In this document: positions 43,946 to 56,814 of the stretch, in pieces
Layout: each line of letters opens with the position of its first letter
How positions within the stretch are numbered: the first letter of the stretch is position 1
From: Corallium rubrum
Taxonomy: Eukaryota > Cnidaria > Anthozoa > Scleralcyonacea > Coralliidae
Assembly (NCBI GenBank): GCA_964035015.1
Contig: OZ035997.1
Span: 26,031,490-26,095,489, forward strand
DNA length: 64,000 nucleotides
Direction: 5' to 3'
The notes under the pieces: model-generated
What the model was told of the DNA's origin: nothing
Database searches by the model: none
What the model saw: only the letters and a program-made list of their open reading frames with translations
Made by a program: the position numbers and the translations under genes

Positions 43946-44618
43946 AAACATGTTTTTGTCTCAAGTCGACAAAAGATCAATTTCAGACGAGAAGTTTATT
44001 TATTTTTATTTATTTTATAAGCATTACCACAATTTACCTATTATACAAACATGAACTGAACAAAGTTATACAATAAAACATAATATAAGATGGTGGCAGG
44101 GTAACCACAACAGCTTTTTGTCAATTACTGTGGTCCCAAATAAATTCAAGCAAAAGAAACATATTTACAAAGTTACATATACAGACATTAAGCTAGAAAC
44201 AACATGTAAGGGGTTTAGATAAGTCACCTGCTCGATTACATTTTATGCAAATCGTTTTCCACGAACGAGGGTCAAAAATATTAATAAAGTGTTTTCCAAA
44301 GAAGAATAGTAGTGATTAAATAATAATTTCTTAAAAGCCATGATAGAGATTTTTCTTTAGTTGTAATGAGTTTCGGTATAGTACATTTCAGATCCTTTTG
44401 TCCTAATAGTATAAGATTTTTGATAAGTTAGAGTGTTACATTTAGAGTGTTACATTTCTGGATCCGCTGATCTTGTCGTCTTTGGTTATTTTCTAGATGG
44501 TATCACGTAAGGTAAGAGAAAATATCTAATCTTAAGCCCAGTACAACATGTTATAAGACGGATTATGGCCAAACGAAGATTGTGGTCAACGCGCATATGG
44601 AAGAAATAATAAATCTGG

Positions 44619-44719
44619 TTAACTCATTCCTGTCCGGGGGCTTCCCCGGAGGTGAATAAAATCGTCTGGCGTTAGCCAGAATAAAATACTAAAGACCAAT
44701 TCGGACAAGAAAGAGTTAA
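44619..44719. mobile_element. TTAA MITE, copy 1 of a tandem pair
   Basis: TTAACTCATTCCTGTCCG and CGGACAAGAAAGAGTTAA are inverted ends with two mismatches. The core AAAATCGTCTGGCGTTAGCC is shared with 6537-6641. An internal GGGGGCTTCCCC palindrome is present. Confidence 0.8.
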
Positions 44720-44730
44720 AGAGATAGTTT

Positions 44731-44832
44731 ATAACTCATTCCTGTCCGGGGGCTTCCCCGGAGGTGAATAAAATCGTCTGGCGTTAGCCAGGATAAAATA
44801 CTAAAGACCAATTCGGACAAGAAAGAGTTAAA
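44731..44832. mobile_element. TTAA MITE, copy 2 of a tandem pair
   Basis: Almost identical to 44619-44719, same orientation, separated by 11 bp. Tandem placement suggests duplication of an inserted copy or re-insertion next to it. Confidence 0.8.
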
Positions 44833-44983
44833 CGTGATTGATTGAGCTAACAATGCAATGTAGTGTGCGAGAACTATTTTCAACTTTAATAAACTTTTCA
44901 GCTTGGTTTAAGACAAACATTATTTAATTAACACAATGCATGTTCTACTTTACTTTAGTGATGCTTTAAAGGACGTTGACAGT

Positions 44984-47900
44984 TTAACCAAAGTAAAAGA
45001 CTTCTACTTCAGATAGAGTGAAACGATAACTGCCAGCTAAGAGAGCTTGGGTGTTGTGGCTGCGGTAGCTGTAGCCAGATGGAGGTTGATATGTGTCACC
45101 AAAATTTGTGAATGAGCTTCTTGACGAGTGAGCGTTGATGGCGATGTAAAGATCAGCACCTCTTCCAAAGCGAGGTCCATAACCAGGATGGTCGTAAATT
45201 GCGTTACCACTGTTTCGGTAGACTGGAGCTTTAAGTGGCTTCAAATTGTCTTTATTTCGGAGGGAGAAAAGAAACGCATTCGAGCTTGATTTATAACTAC
45301 CTGATCCTAAAAACAAAAGAAAAGAAAATAATTCCTAACTGTTTTCAAATACTAAAATTAAAGAGGCTATGTAACGCTATTTTTTTCGCCTCGATTGCCT
45401 TATGTTGAAAGACCAAGTTTTTACATAAATTTTAGTCTAAACTTGGTTACTCCCAGCAGAAATTAAGATGTCACATTTGCAATACCCTTCAAAAGTCAAT
45501 CTCACCTTAATTTTGATTACCTGTACTTCTATGCAGGTTTCTAGTATCTCTTATATGTTTTATATTATATAAATATCCGTTGTTACAAAATTTTGTGCAA
45601 TTTTAGATTTCTGTAAGGATTGCTAAAAATAGGGTGAGCTACTTTAGATTATGGAAACATTTTCCCCGAGCCCGGGCGTAGGGCCGAAGGCCCGGAGCCC
45701 GGTGAGGGTGCTAATATCGACACGTGGAGTCCATTTTACATGCACGCGTGTAGAAAAGCAGACAGTGCCAATATCTGTGATCTGAATATTTATTTGTGTA
45801 TATGTGTGGACGGACCTGCGCGGTAAAGAATGTGGGGCACTGGGAACAGTAAAATTTATTCCTGAAAAAAAACTTAAACAACAAAATTTGTTCTTGACAA
45901 AAAGACTTCAGAAAAGGCTTTTTTTGAATACGTATATCCCGTTCAAACGGACAGAAACAAATCAACGTTTACGAATAAAGCAGAACAATACCCTTAGCAG
46001 AAGAAAACCCGTCACACCGAAACTCGAAAGGAGGAAAAAGCAATAGCGAAAAAGACAACGAAAAAAAAGGTTAAGGTTAAGCTTACGGTAAACATTTAGC
46101 AGCAATGCTGTTCGAGTTTTCCTGTTTTTAATATATCCTGTCACTAATACAGTTATTTTGTTTTCGATTTCGTGGGTCCTTAAAGTATTTTAAAGGTATC
46201 GATCCGTTTAATATGTTTTCGCTTGTAAAACTTAGCGTATCTTATTTATAATTTGGCATAAAAAACGGTTAAACATATAAATGCTGCATGTTGAAATATT
46301 ACAGATGCAACTTCATGAAAACAGTTTTTTCAGGTGAAAACAGTTTTAGCACTTCAGATTTTGAAACCAAATTTGTTTTTGCTATTCTAAATGAATTTGA
46401 AATGCCATGAAATGACTATAACCGTTGGCAGCTAGGCAGCTGTCCAATGCCTTTGAAAAATGCAAATATTTTAGATGCTCTGGCTTCTTCATAAACATGG
46501 AATAGAAAGAACTGTAAAATATAACCCTAATATTTTACTGGTATTTTGACGCTTGCTTCGGTAGCCTGGTGGTAAGATCGTCAGTTCGCACGCGAAATGG
46601 TCGAGTTCAAACCGTGGTGCGACCTGCATTATTCTTTATCTCGATTTTTTTTTCTGAATATTGTCTTGAAAATTTTCTTTGTTATTTATTAGTACGTTTT
46701 TCTTTAAAAATTAGAGTTAAACGACTTTTTTTATTTCAGATATTATACTTTAATTAAAAGTTTAAAACTATATTTTGAATTGTTCCAACGGCTATTTCCA
46801 GTCTCCCAATGAAAAAGAGCGCGAAAGTGTTTTTCTAATCAGAGGGTTATATCAGAGGGATATTTACAAAAATTCGTGTACAATAGGGCGAGGGGTTGTT
46901 GTGTTAACATATTTCTAGTTACAAAAAAAACTATACGTTGAATAATAATACTCACAACAAATTAGGAACTACTTCACGGAGGGCGAAGTCATTACGGTAA
47001 AATATCAAACTGGGGTCTTGTTGTCTAGACTGAGCGATAGCGAGGTTAATACGTTCAAGGCCGAAGGTTTGATACTTTACCGTAAAGACCAAACGGTCGA
47101 CGTTATTAAGTATAGTTTATTATATGGCACTTTTTACTCAAAAATCAATCCTGTATTTCCTGGTCAACACTTCCTTTAACTTCGTCAACCAGTTCTAAGG
47201 CCGGGAACCAGTTCTAAGGCCGCAATGCGTCATATGTCCACTACGTAAGATGGCGGCGACTGGCACGAAATTTTTGACTGCTGGCCATAGGGACTGCTGG
47301 CCATAGGGAATGCCCTATGCAGTTTATATAGAGGTCAGTGCGTCCGACCTTTAAAATGTACTACTGCGCATGCGCGTGTTGCTTCGTTGGCGTCGCCACG
47401 AAACTCTACAACGCTTGTTTTGACGTCCTGGGAAAACGCCAACAACATGTCGAAGGAAAACAGGTAAATATATTCATGATTCATATTCTTTACCCTTGAA
47501 CAAGTCAACCAATACGGTTTTAAAAAAAGTAGACACATAAACGTACATTATTTAAAGATTGTAAACAAACATTTCAAGCAATTTTATTAATTTTCCCGGC
47601 TATAAATGTCATACAGATTGTGATGAAATTCAAATTTAAACGGATAAATATTTCTACCTGATTGCTTTACACAAGCTAAACATTAGGCTTTCGTGGCTTG
47701 ACTGCATATAAACCCATACTAGATCAGGCTGATCAGTAAAAATATATTTAATCAGGATAGTTTATTGTTAAGCTTCTGAAACGAACTTGTCGTTGTATTT
47801 TGTAGAAAATCGACATAAAGGTTGATCAAATTTATGTAAAATCTTCCTTCATTTTCTTTGTTTTTGGTTTATGAATTATTAATGATTTTGAGAAATCTAT

Positions 47901-50900
47901 TTAATTTACATTTCCTGTCTGTGTCAGGTTCGCTACAAGACAAAGTTAAAAAAAATGTTAATACTGGTATATAGTACATTATTAAAATTGAAATATTCTT
48001 TATAATTACTTGACAGAGGTAAAATTGACTATCTGAGGACAATATATAATATATTTTAGTGTATTTTTTGGCTTGTATTGTTTTATTGTACTTTAATTTA
48101 TATCTTCTGTTACCAGTGTGATATATTAACTTCAAACAAATCTAAAATTTACAAAGCTTTATAATAGGACCAGGCAGTCACTTATTCTCACACATTTTTT
48201 TAGGATGGAAAATCATTTAATGATAAATGCAACCATCTATAAATCTCGATATCTTGACATACAAAATTCTATCAAATTACATGTAAAACCTGGTCCAATG
48301 AAGTGGTCTGATGCTCATGACTTATTCTTCCTAAAAGAGCTTATCCAAGTTCAACAATCGAAATATGGTATAGTAGGTTAATACTGCCGAAACAGAGAAC
48401 GTAAGTGGTCTAACGTTTCGAGGGAAGGCCCTTCGTCAGAGAGAAACGTAAAGAGTAAAACAAACAACGAGCTTATATACGCGAGATAATCACGTGATAA
48501 AAATTAGCCAATCAGATAAAGGTAACCAAGACAAACTAATAATGAGATTCAAAAGAATCAGCCAATCAGAGCAAAGTAACAACAAATAAATAATGAGATG
48601 CGAAAGCCATTTGCTATTCTCACCATCGATGGTGAGAATAGCAAATGGCTTTCGCATCTCATTATTTGAATCTCATTATTAGTTTGTCTTGGTTACCTTT
48701 ATCTGATTGGCTAATTTTTATCACGTGATTATCTCGCGTATATAAGCTCGTTGTTTGTTTTACTCTTTACGTTTCTCTCTGACGAAGGGCCTTCGCTCGA
48801 AACGTTAGACCACTTACATGTACGTTCTCTGTTTCGGCAGTATTAACCTACTATACCATATTTCGATTGTTGTTTCAACACTGCCTACGCAGCACACTAC
48901 TTTTATTATCCAGGTTCAACCTTGGCAACACAAAGGAAGTAGAGAGGGGTGAAGTGTTGGGTAACCTTGCCATAGTGTTGGGACAATGTGCTAACCCGGT
49001 ATTTCGGGTAATTCAATGGTTCATACACCATACGTGACAGATACATGCTCTTAGAGAGGCGTTACAAGAAAAAGAGAAATGAAGATGAGAAAGCCTCGGG
49101 TATTACTCCAGATCCCAGTGAAATAGATCAACTGATGGAAGAAATAGTTGCTTTATTTGAAGAGGCAGGTAAAGCAGAAATTACTAAAAAGCATAAAATG
49201 GAAGAAGCGCCAAACAAATTCAGGAAATGAGAAAAACTTCATTAGAAACATTCAGACAGGGCAAAGAGATAAACAAAGATGGACAACAAAATTCAAAGAA
49301 GAAAAGAACCAGTGGAACTGATTCGATAGCCTTTCTCAGAGACAAAGTGGAAATGGAGTCTGAACACAGGATGAAAGAAATAGAATTAAAACAACAACAA
49401 ATGGAAAAAAAATTAAGAAGAATGCAAGAACATGAAGAAAGGGCACAACAGCAGCAGGCTTCTGCACGATAGGAAGAACAACAGTTGCAGCAAATGCAGA
49501 ACACGAACATGGCAATGTTACATCAACAGCAACAAACCCAGGCACTTATGACATTACTACAAAAGTTTGCTGACGAGTAAACAGAACTCAAAAATGTTGC
49601 ATTTTATAAAAATTCTGTTAAGTTGACATTCAGTTTTATGGTTATATCTTGTTTAAATTTATTGATTATAGTTAAGTGACTTCTTATTGATATTTATATT
49701 ACAAGTATTAATGTTATGAATTAAATCATGAAAGTAGTCATTAATTGCAGGTGGATTAATGTCCAAAAACTTTGATGTGGTCGTGCGCATGCCATATAAA
49801 CATGCACGAGCATTGTGAAACAAAGCACATGTAATGTACATTTCTGCCACAGCACTTAAACCTATCTTTAGGGTTTTTTAAAGTCTAAGAATTTAAAGTA
49901 GTTGACAATGCCCCCAAAAATCCATTCAACGGAGATTTTTACTTTGCTCATTGACGTGTTCCACCCGGCTTCTCGATAGCAGTCAGTCTGGCACCCCGAA
50001 AAGGACGTTGTAGTTGCAACAATGGACTGAAATTTGATGGCATGTATTTTTTTGTGCCCATTGTACATAACACGTTGGTTTTTTCCTGGGCGAGAGATTG
50101 CTCTTACTATCCCATCAATGAACCCCCAACAGTTTTCCGCTGCAAGTACTCTTGCAAATGTGGGCGACTTAATCAAGGCTGGTTTAAGTTTAGTAGTAAA
50201 TGCTGCCAGTTATTATAAATCAAACTCATGGTTGTATGGAAATCATACAACAATCAAATTATAAATGTCATTCCTAAAGAATCTGAATTCTGACTTGCAC
50301 TCATCGTCTGTCATGCTATCTAAATCAAACCTTTCATAATTACCAAAAGGAATATTTGGATTTTATAATTTATGGATTTTTTTGGCTTGTTGGCGTCATA
50401 AAGCAAGACAAACTCTTCTTCATTAATCAATTCGGATGCATAAGCCATAACAATTGTTTCCCTAAACTTGGGCATCTTGAAGTCGCGGTTTGCAATCATA
50501 AGGTTAAATTTCGGTTTTAAAATTAAATGACGTCGCCATTGACAGGGCAGTGATGTCTGTACTACAGCAATATTGCATCTAGGACTTTACACTACAGCCC
50601 GAGCAAGCAAAGCGAGGGAATCTAGCATCTAGAACACAATATTGTCATTCAACATGGCAGCCAAACTGAAACTTGACATAAACAATGTCCGTGTTTGCCT
50701 TTGTAAATCAACAAGCGCTGTTTTAAAAAAGACTGACGTCATGTGACGTCTAAGTTTAAGGCCGCATTTACACTATTACGGTACGATAACCGCTCTGGAT
50801 AAAGTAGGCATACCGTAGTGAAATTTACGTTTGTTTACACTATAACTACGCGTAATGATTTGCATCCGGAGTGCTAAGCGTATAGTGACTACGCTACGGC

Positions 50901-53900
50901 AAACCACCCAAGAACAGTGTAAACACAACAAAGAAACATTGAGATTTTTGAGCAAAGACTTGCTGTATTGTAATAGTGTAAATGAGGCCTGAATGGCCTA
51001 TAAATCCGTTTGTTAAAAAATTAATAACTTTGTTTAAGTCTTGGACATTAGCTCGCGTTTACATATCAAATTAAAAAATATCGAAACAAAATCTTCTGAT
51101 CTATATACATTTATACAATAATTTGAATAGTACGGGCGTTTTTATTGGACAATAGCCATGATGTATAAAAGGACAGCTGTACAGATGCCAACACGGATCT
51201 CACGGCAACATCACGAGCCAATGACGTTGCTTGATTTGTTAGAGCATGGATCATGTCAGATGAAGTGATTTATCTTTTTCAATGCCCTGGAAAGTCTGTT
51301 AAAACATAATTTTCTATAAATTTTTATTGTATAAAACAATTAGATTCCATTTTTTTGTTGTCTGTTCAGTTATAGATGCACAGAAGACGTCACAAGAACA
51401 TCAGTGACTCACTCGACGGCATCTCGTTGTGACGTCATCTGTGCATCTATTTGTTAAATATAGACCTATCGCAAAATTCACGATTTCACTCACTTTACTG
51501 TACTTTCGCACAAACATCTGGAGAGCAGTCATGGGTTCGCATCTAATTTTTGTGGATACTGGTTGTTAAAGCATATCCGCTATGTCATGACCACGGTTGT
51601 ATCTAACGATGGTTAACTCACGATGTCACCAGAGTGCTGCTTTAATAATCTTCATACTTCAGAGCACAGAATAAATTCGTATTTACGAACTTTGTAGGAA
51701 CGCTCGGTGAATGTGATTTTTTGCTGTAAACGTAAAGCAAGCATTGGAAACTCGATCACTCAAGTGTTCTTTAACACCTATCGAAGACAAGAGTGGATGT
51801 TAAAGCAACTTAAACAACTTTCAAACGACGATAAGATTATTGGGAATTTAATATTTGCCATTTTTCAAAGTTGGATAACTTAGATTATAAATAAGAGAAG
51901 ACATCTTATAATTTGGCTCAACTATTAATATTGTGAGTAATATACAATATTTTTATTCATTTCTTCTTGTTTCTAGGTGTACGTGTAAGACATATTTTAA
52001 TATGAGTTCACTTCGTTGTCACAGAGACTTTAAACAGAGTTAGCGGTGTTGTCTCTAATCAACAATCTCATCAATCTATCAATATTGTGTAGGCTAAGGA
52101 TACCCAAACGTACTATCTCAAAGAAAACTCAAATTGAACTCAAAGCAATGCCTTTGTGCCCGTCTGTGCATACTGTGCTCAATCAGTATTGTATTAGAAT
52201 GAACAGATTGACTACAGTATTTAACGAATAACTGTCTATTCTACTGTCTCAATCAGTATTGTAGTAGAATGAACAGTAAACAATTGACTACAGTTATTAA
52301 CGAATAACTGTCTATTCTACTGTCTATAAAAAGTGTCTATTTTAATGCATGATGTATATAATAATCGGACACCATTAAATATTTCAAATTTGTTTACTTC
52401 TTTGTCTCAAGAGATTTTTCTTTCTCTTTGAGATTTGTCTCAAGAGTTAACTACTATGTGAAGTACATGTACTCATGTTTAAACAAAGTACAAACAAAAT
52501 AAATCATTTTCAAGAACAGGAGTTGGGATTTGGAATAGCATTCCTATCAATTTGTGTAAATTCTCAAAAAACAAATTCAAGAAAACATTACATGAAACAT
52601 TATTTTTTATACTTATTGAGGAGGAGGATTACATGTATGTTGATGTGCCAACAATAATGAGAAAATTGCAAAACATTAAAATTGAAATAAATTAACAAAG
52701 TCTGGGAAACCTCAGCATTATACATGTATGTTTGCATTTTCCAGTATTTATTTATTTATTTATTTTTTTCTATACTTTACTTTTTTCTAGTATTGTAGTT
52801 TTAATGTACTTTATAACATGAATATATGGTATGAGAATGTATATTATTCTATATGGTATATGTTTGTATTACGGTAATGATATATATACATATAAATATT
52901 ACCAGGGTTAAGTCACGTTGGCCTGAAAAACAGAGAAAAATCTTCTCGACGTTTCGAGCGAAGGGCCTTCGTCAGGAGAAATTAGTAAACAACTCACATG
53001 TGGTCACGCGTATTTATAGCAGAGCTACAATGGGAATCACGTGAACACATGTAAGCCAATAAAAACAAAGTAAACAAATAAATTAATATGTAATATGTAA
53101 TTTTAGCCTGTGTGCAGGTGCTGACCCAATTTGTGGGTCAGGTACCTGCAATTAGGCAAAGAAACAGGCTATAAATTACTATTTAAATCATCAGAAAAAG
53201 GTTAAGGAAAAGGTGTGGAATATGGTGGTGGAGTGAGCTAAATGAAAGAGAATCGCTCATTGAGGCCGTGAGGGTGAATGGTACCAAGTTTGTAAATGAG
53301 ACGCATTTCTTGTTTACGACGAGTATCGTTACAACCTGTAATGGGCTGAATGGCACAGATTTTCATGTTGGAAAGGAGTGGTTGGCACTGTTGAAGTGCC
53401 TGGCAACAGGTTTGTTTGGCACATTGTATTTGACATCACGAAGGTGTTCAACAAACCTATCACCTAAACGTCTTCCAGTTTCTCCGATGTAAAGCATGGG
53501 ACATTTACTGCAAGAGATACAGTAAATGAGGTTGGAGGAAGTGCAAGTGAAACTGTGGGTTATGTTGAACCTACATTTTGGAGCCGAAATTGAAATTGAG
53601 GAGTCTAAGTATTTACAGGTGTTGCACCTACCACGACAGCAAGAGCTGGTGCCAACATGTGATACCAAGGCTTGCTGCAGTGAGCTGTGAACAACGTTTT
53701 CCCGGATGTTTTTGCTATGCCGAAAAGATACTAGGGGTTTCTCAGAGAAAATGGAAGATGTTTCTGGGTCATTTTTAATGAGGTCGAAATTGCGGCTAAT
53801 GATGTCCCTTACTTTGAAATTGAAGGGATGAAAAGTGAGAACTAGAGGTACTTTTTCATTAGAAATGGTAGCCAAAGGTTCGCTTAAGGTGTCTGAACGG

Positions 53901-56002
53901 GAAATGTTGGAGACCTTGTGTAAGGCAGTGTCTAAGAGGTGGGAAGGATAACCGCGATTAACAAAAAAGTTTCTCATTTCCAAACATTTGGCATTGAAAT
54001 CATCATCTTCACTGCAGAGGCGGCGAAGACGAAGAAATTGAGAGAAAGGAATGGAAGTTTTGGTGTGTTTAGGATGATGAGAGGAGAAGAGGAGGTAGCT
54101 ATGAGAGTCAGTGGTCTTGTAAAAGACAGAAGTGCTCAGCTTATTACCATTAATGGAGATGAGAATATCTAAGAACGACACACTAGTCTCACTGATCTCC
54201 CATGTGAACTGGAGTGCTGGGTGGAAGTCATTAACATAGTTAATGAAGCAAACCAGGTCAGCGCGCGAACATGATGCAGTGCCTAAGCAATCATCAATGA
54301 ACTAGGCACTGCATCATGTTCGCGCGCTGACCTGGTTTGCTTCATTAACTATGTTAATGACTTCCACCCAGCACTCCAGTTCACATGGGAGATCAGTGAG
54401 ACTAGTGTGTCGTTCTTAGATATTCTCATCTCCATTAATGGTAATAAGCTGAGCACTTCTGTCTTTTACAAGACCACTGACTCTCATAGCTACCTCCTCT
54501 TCTCCTCTCATCATCCTAAACACACCAAAACTTCCATTCCTTTCTCTCAATTTCTTCGTCTTCGCCGCCTCTGCAGTGAAGATGATGATTTCAATGCCAA
54601 ATGTTTGGAAATGAGAAACTTTTTGTTAATCGCGGTTATCCTTCCCACCTCTTAGACACTGCCTTACACAAGGTCTCCAACATTTCCCGTTCAGACACCT
54701 TAAGCGAACCTTTGGCTACCATTTCTAATGAAAAAGTACCTCTAGTTCTCACTTTTCATCCCTTCATTTTCAAAGTAAGGGACATCATTAGCCGCAATTT
54801 CGACCTCATTAAAAATGACCCAGAAACATCTTCCATTTTCTCTGAGAAACCCCTAGTATCTTTTCGGCATAGCAAAAACATCCGGGAAAACGTTGTTCAC
54901 AGCTCACTGCAGCAAGCCTTGGTATCACATGTTGGCACCAGCTCTTGCTGTCGTGGTAGGTGCAACACCTGTAAATACTTAGACTCCTCAATTTCAATTT
55001 CGGCTCCAAAATGTAGGTTCAACATAACCCCCAGTTTCACTTGCACTCCCTCCAACCTCATTTACTGTATCTCTTGCAGTAAATGTCCCATGCTTTACAT
55101 CGGAGAAACTGGAAGACGTTTAGGTGACAGGTTTGTTGAACACCTTCGTGATGTCAAATACAATGTGCCAAACAAACCTGTTGCCAGGCACTTCAACAGT
55201 GCCAACCACTCCTTTTCCAACATGAAAATCTGTGCCATTCAGCCCATTACAGGTTGTAACGATACTCGTCGTAAACAAGAAATGCGTCTCATTTACAAAC
55301 TTGGTACCATTCACCCTCACAGCCTCAATGAGCGATTCTCTTTCATTTAGCTCACTCCACCACCATATTCCACACCTTTTCCTTAACCTTTTTCTGATGA
55401 TTTAAATAGTAATTTATAGCCTGTTTCTTTGCCTAATTGCAGGTACCTGACCCACAAATTGGGTCAGCACCTGCACACAGGCTAAAATTACATATTACAT
55501 ATTAATTTATTTGTTTACTTTGTTTTTATTGGCTTACATGTGTTCACGTGATTCCCATTGTAGCTCTGCTATAAATACGCGTGACCACATGTGAGTTGTT
55601 TACTAATTTCTCCTGACGAAGGGCCTTCGCTCGAAACGTCAAGAAGATTTTTCTCCAGGCCAACGTGACTTAACCCTGGTAATATTTATATATATATATA
55701 TAAGCATATCTATATAAGCAAGAAAGCAAGAAATAAACACTTTTTAAATAAATGAACTGAATTCTTTGCGAAGTGCAGACATGTAACGAAACACCAACTA
55801 AACTTATGATGTAATTAACCAATGTAATATAATATATAGTAGACCTTGTAATCTGTTAGTTGCCTGAAGATCGCGTAAGCGTGAAACTCTGAGTAGCGAC
55901 TCAGCATTAAAAGTTAAATTATACTTCGCCCTGCCTATAATGGTATTGAGCGCTCTTATACCTTACCCAAATCTAGTGATCTTTATGCTACACGCTATTT
56001 TT

Positions 56003-56046
<44 letters not shown>

Positions 56047-56047
56047 C

Positions 56048-56091
<44 letters not shown>

Positions 56092-56517
56092 TAAACATTT
56101 AATCACAACTCTGAGTTTCAGAGTAGACAGTTAAAGTAAAACAGGCTAGATCATACACTAACGTTAACAAGAAATGCAACCTATGCTTATGAGAAAAGTA
56201 TTTTATAATATGTAAACCTAATATGGCCACACTCAACTTCTAAGTGAACTGATGTTGAGCTGCAGACACTCAAAGGAGTTCCTGTGAACACTTCCATCAC
56301 ATAGACATAAGCACAAAGACAATTAATGCATTTGTTCTTATTATTCTTAGTAAATTTTATTGTAATTTCATTGTAATTTTACCGTTCTATATGCCCAATG
56401 AATTTCTTTATTGTAATTAGCTATTCTTGGCAGTTGCCTGATGATTGCTTCATGAGAAGCATGAAACTCTGAGCTACGAACAACTAATCTAGCTTTGTAT
56501 TTTGTATATATATATGT

Positions 56518-56605
<88 letters not shown>

Positions 56606-56743
56606 CTTATTGATAGCTATTATTTACTGGATCTAGCCTTAAGATCTTTTTCAAATTTTTCTAAACTATCACTGTTCACCTCGACAAGCCTTTGCTAATT
56701 GCAGACAGTGATTGTTACTGTATAATGTTTTATTTTAAATCAA

Positions 56744-56814
<71 letters not shown>

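Noticed and set aside
46553-46630. Functional tRNA gene
   Set aside because: A and B boxes are present but the anticodon arm does not form.
53578-53778. Plus-strand frame over the Penelope arm, also mirrored at 54809-55009
   Set aside because: Antisense shadow of the Penelope reading frame.
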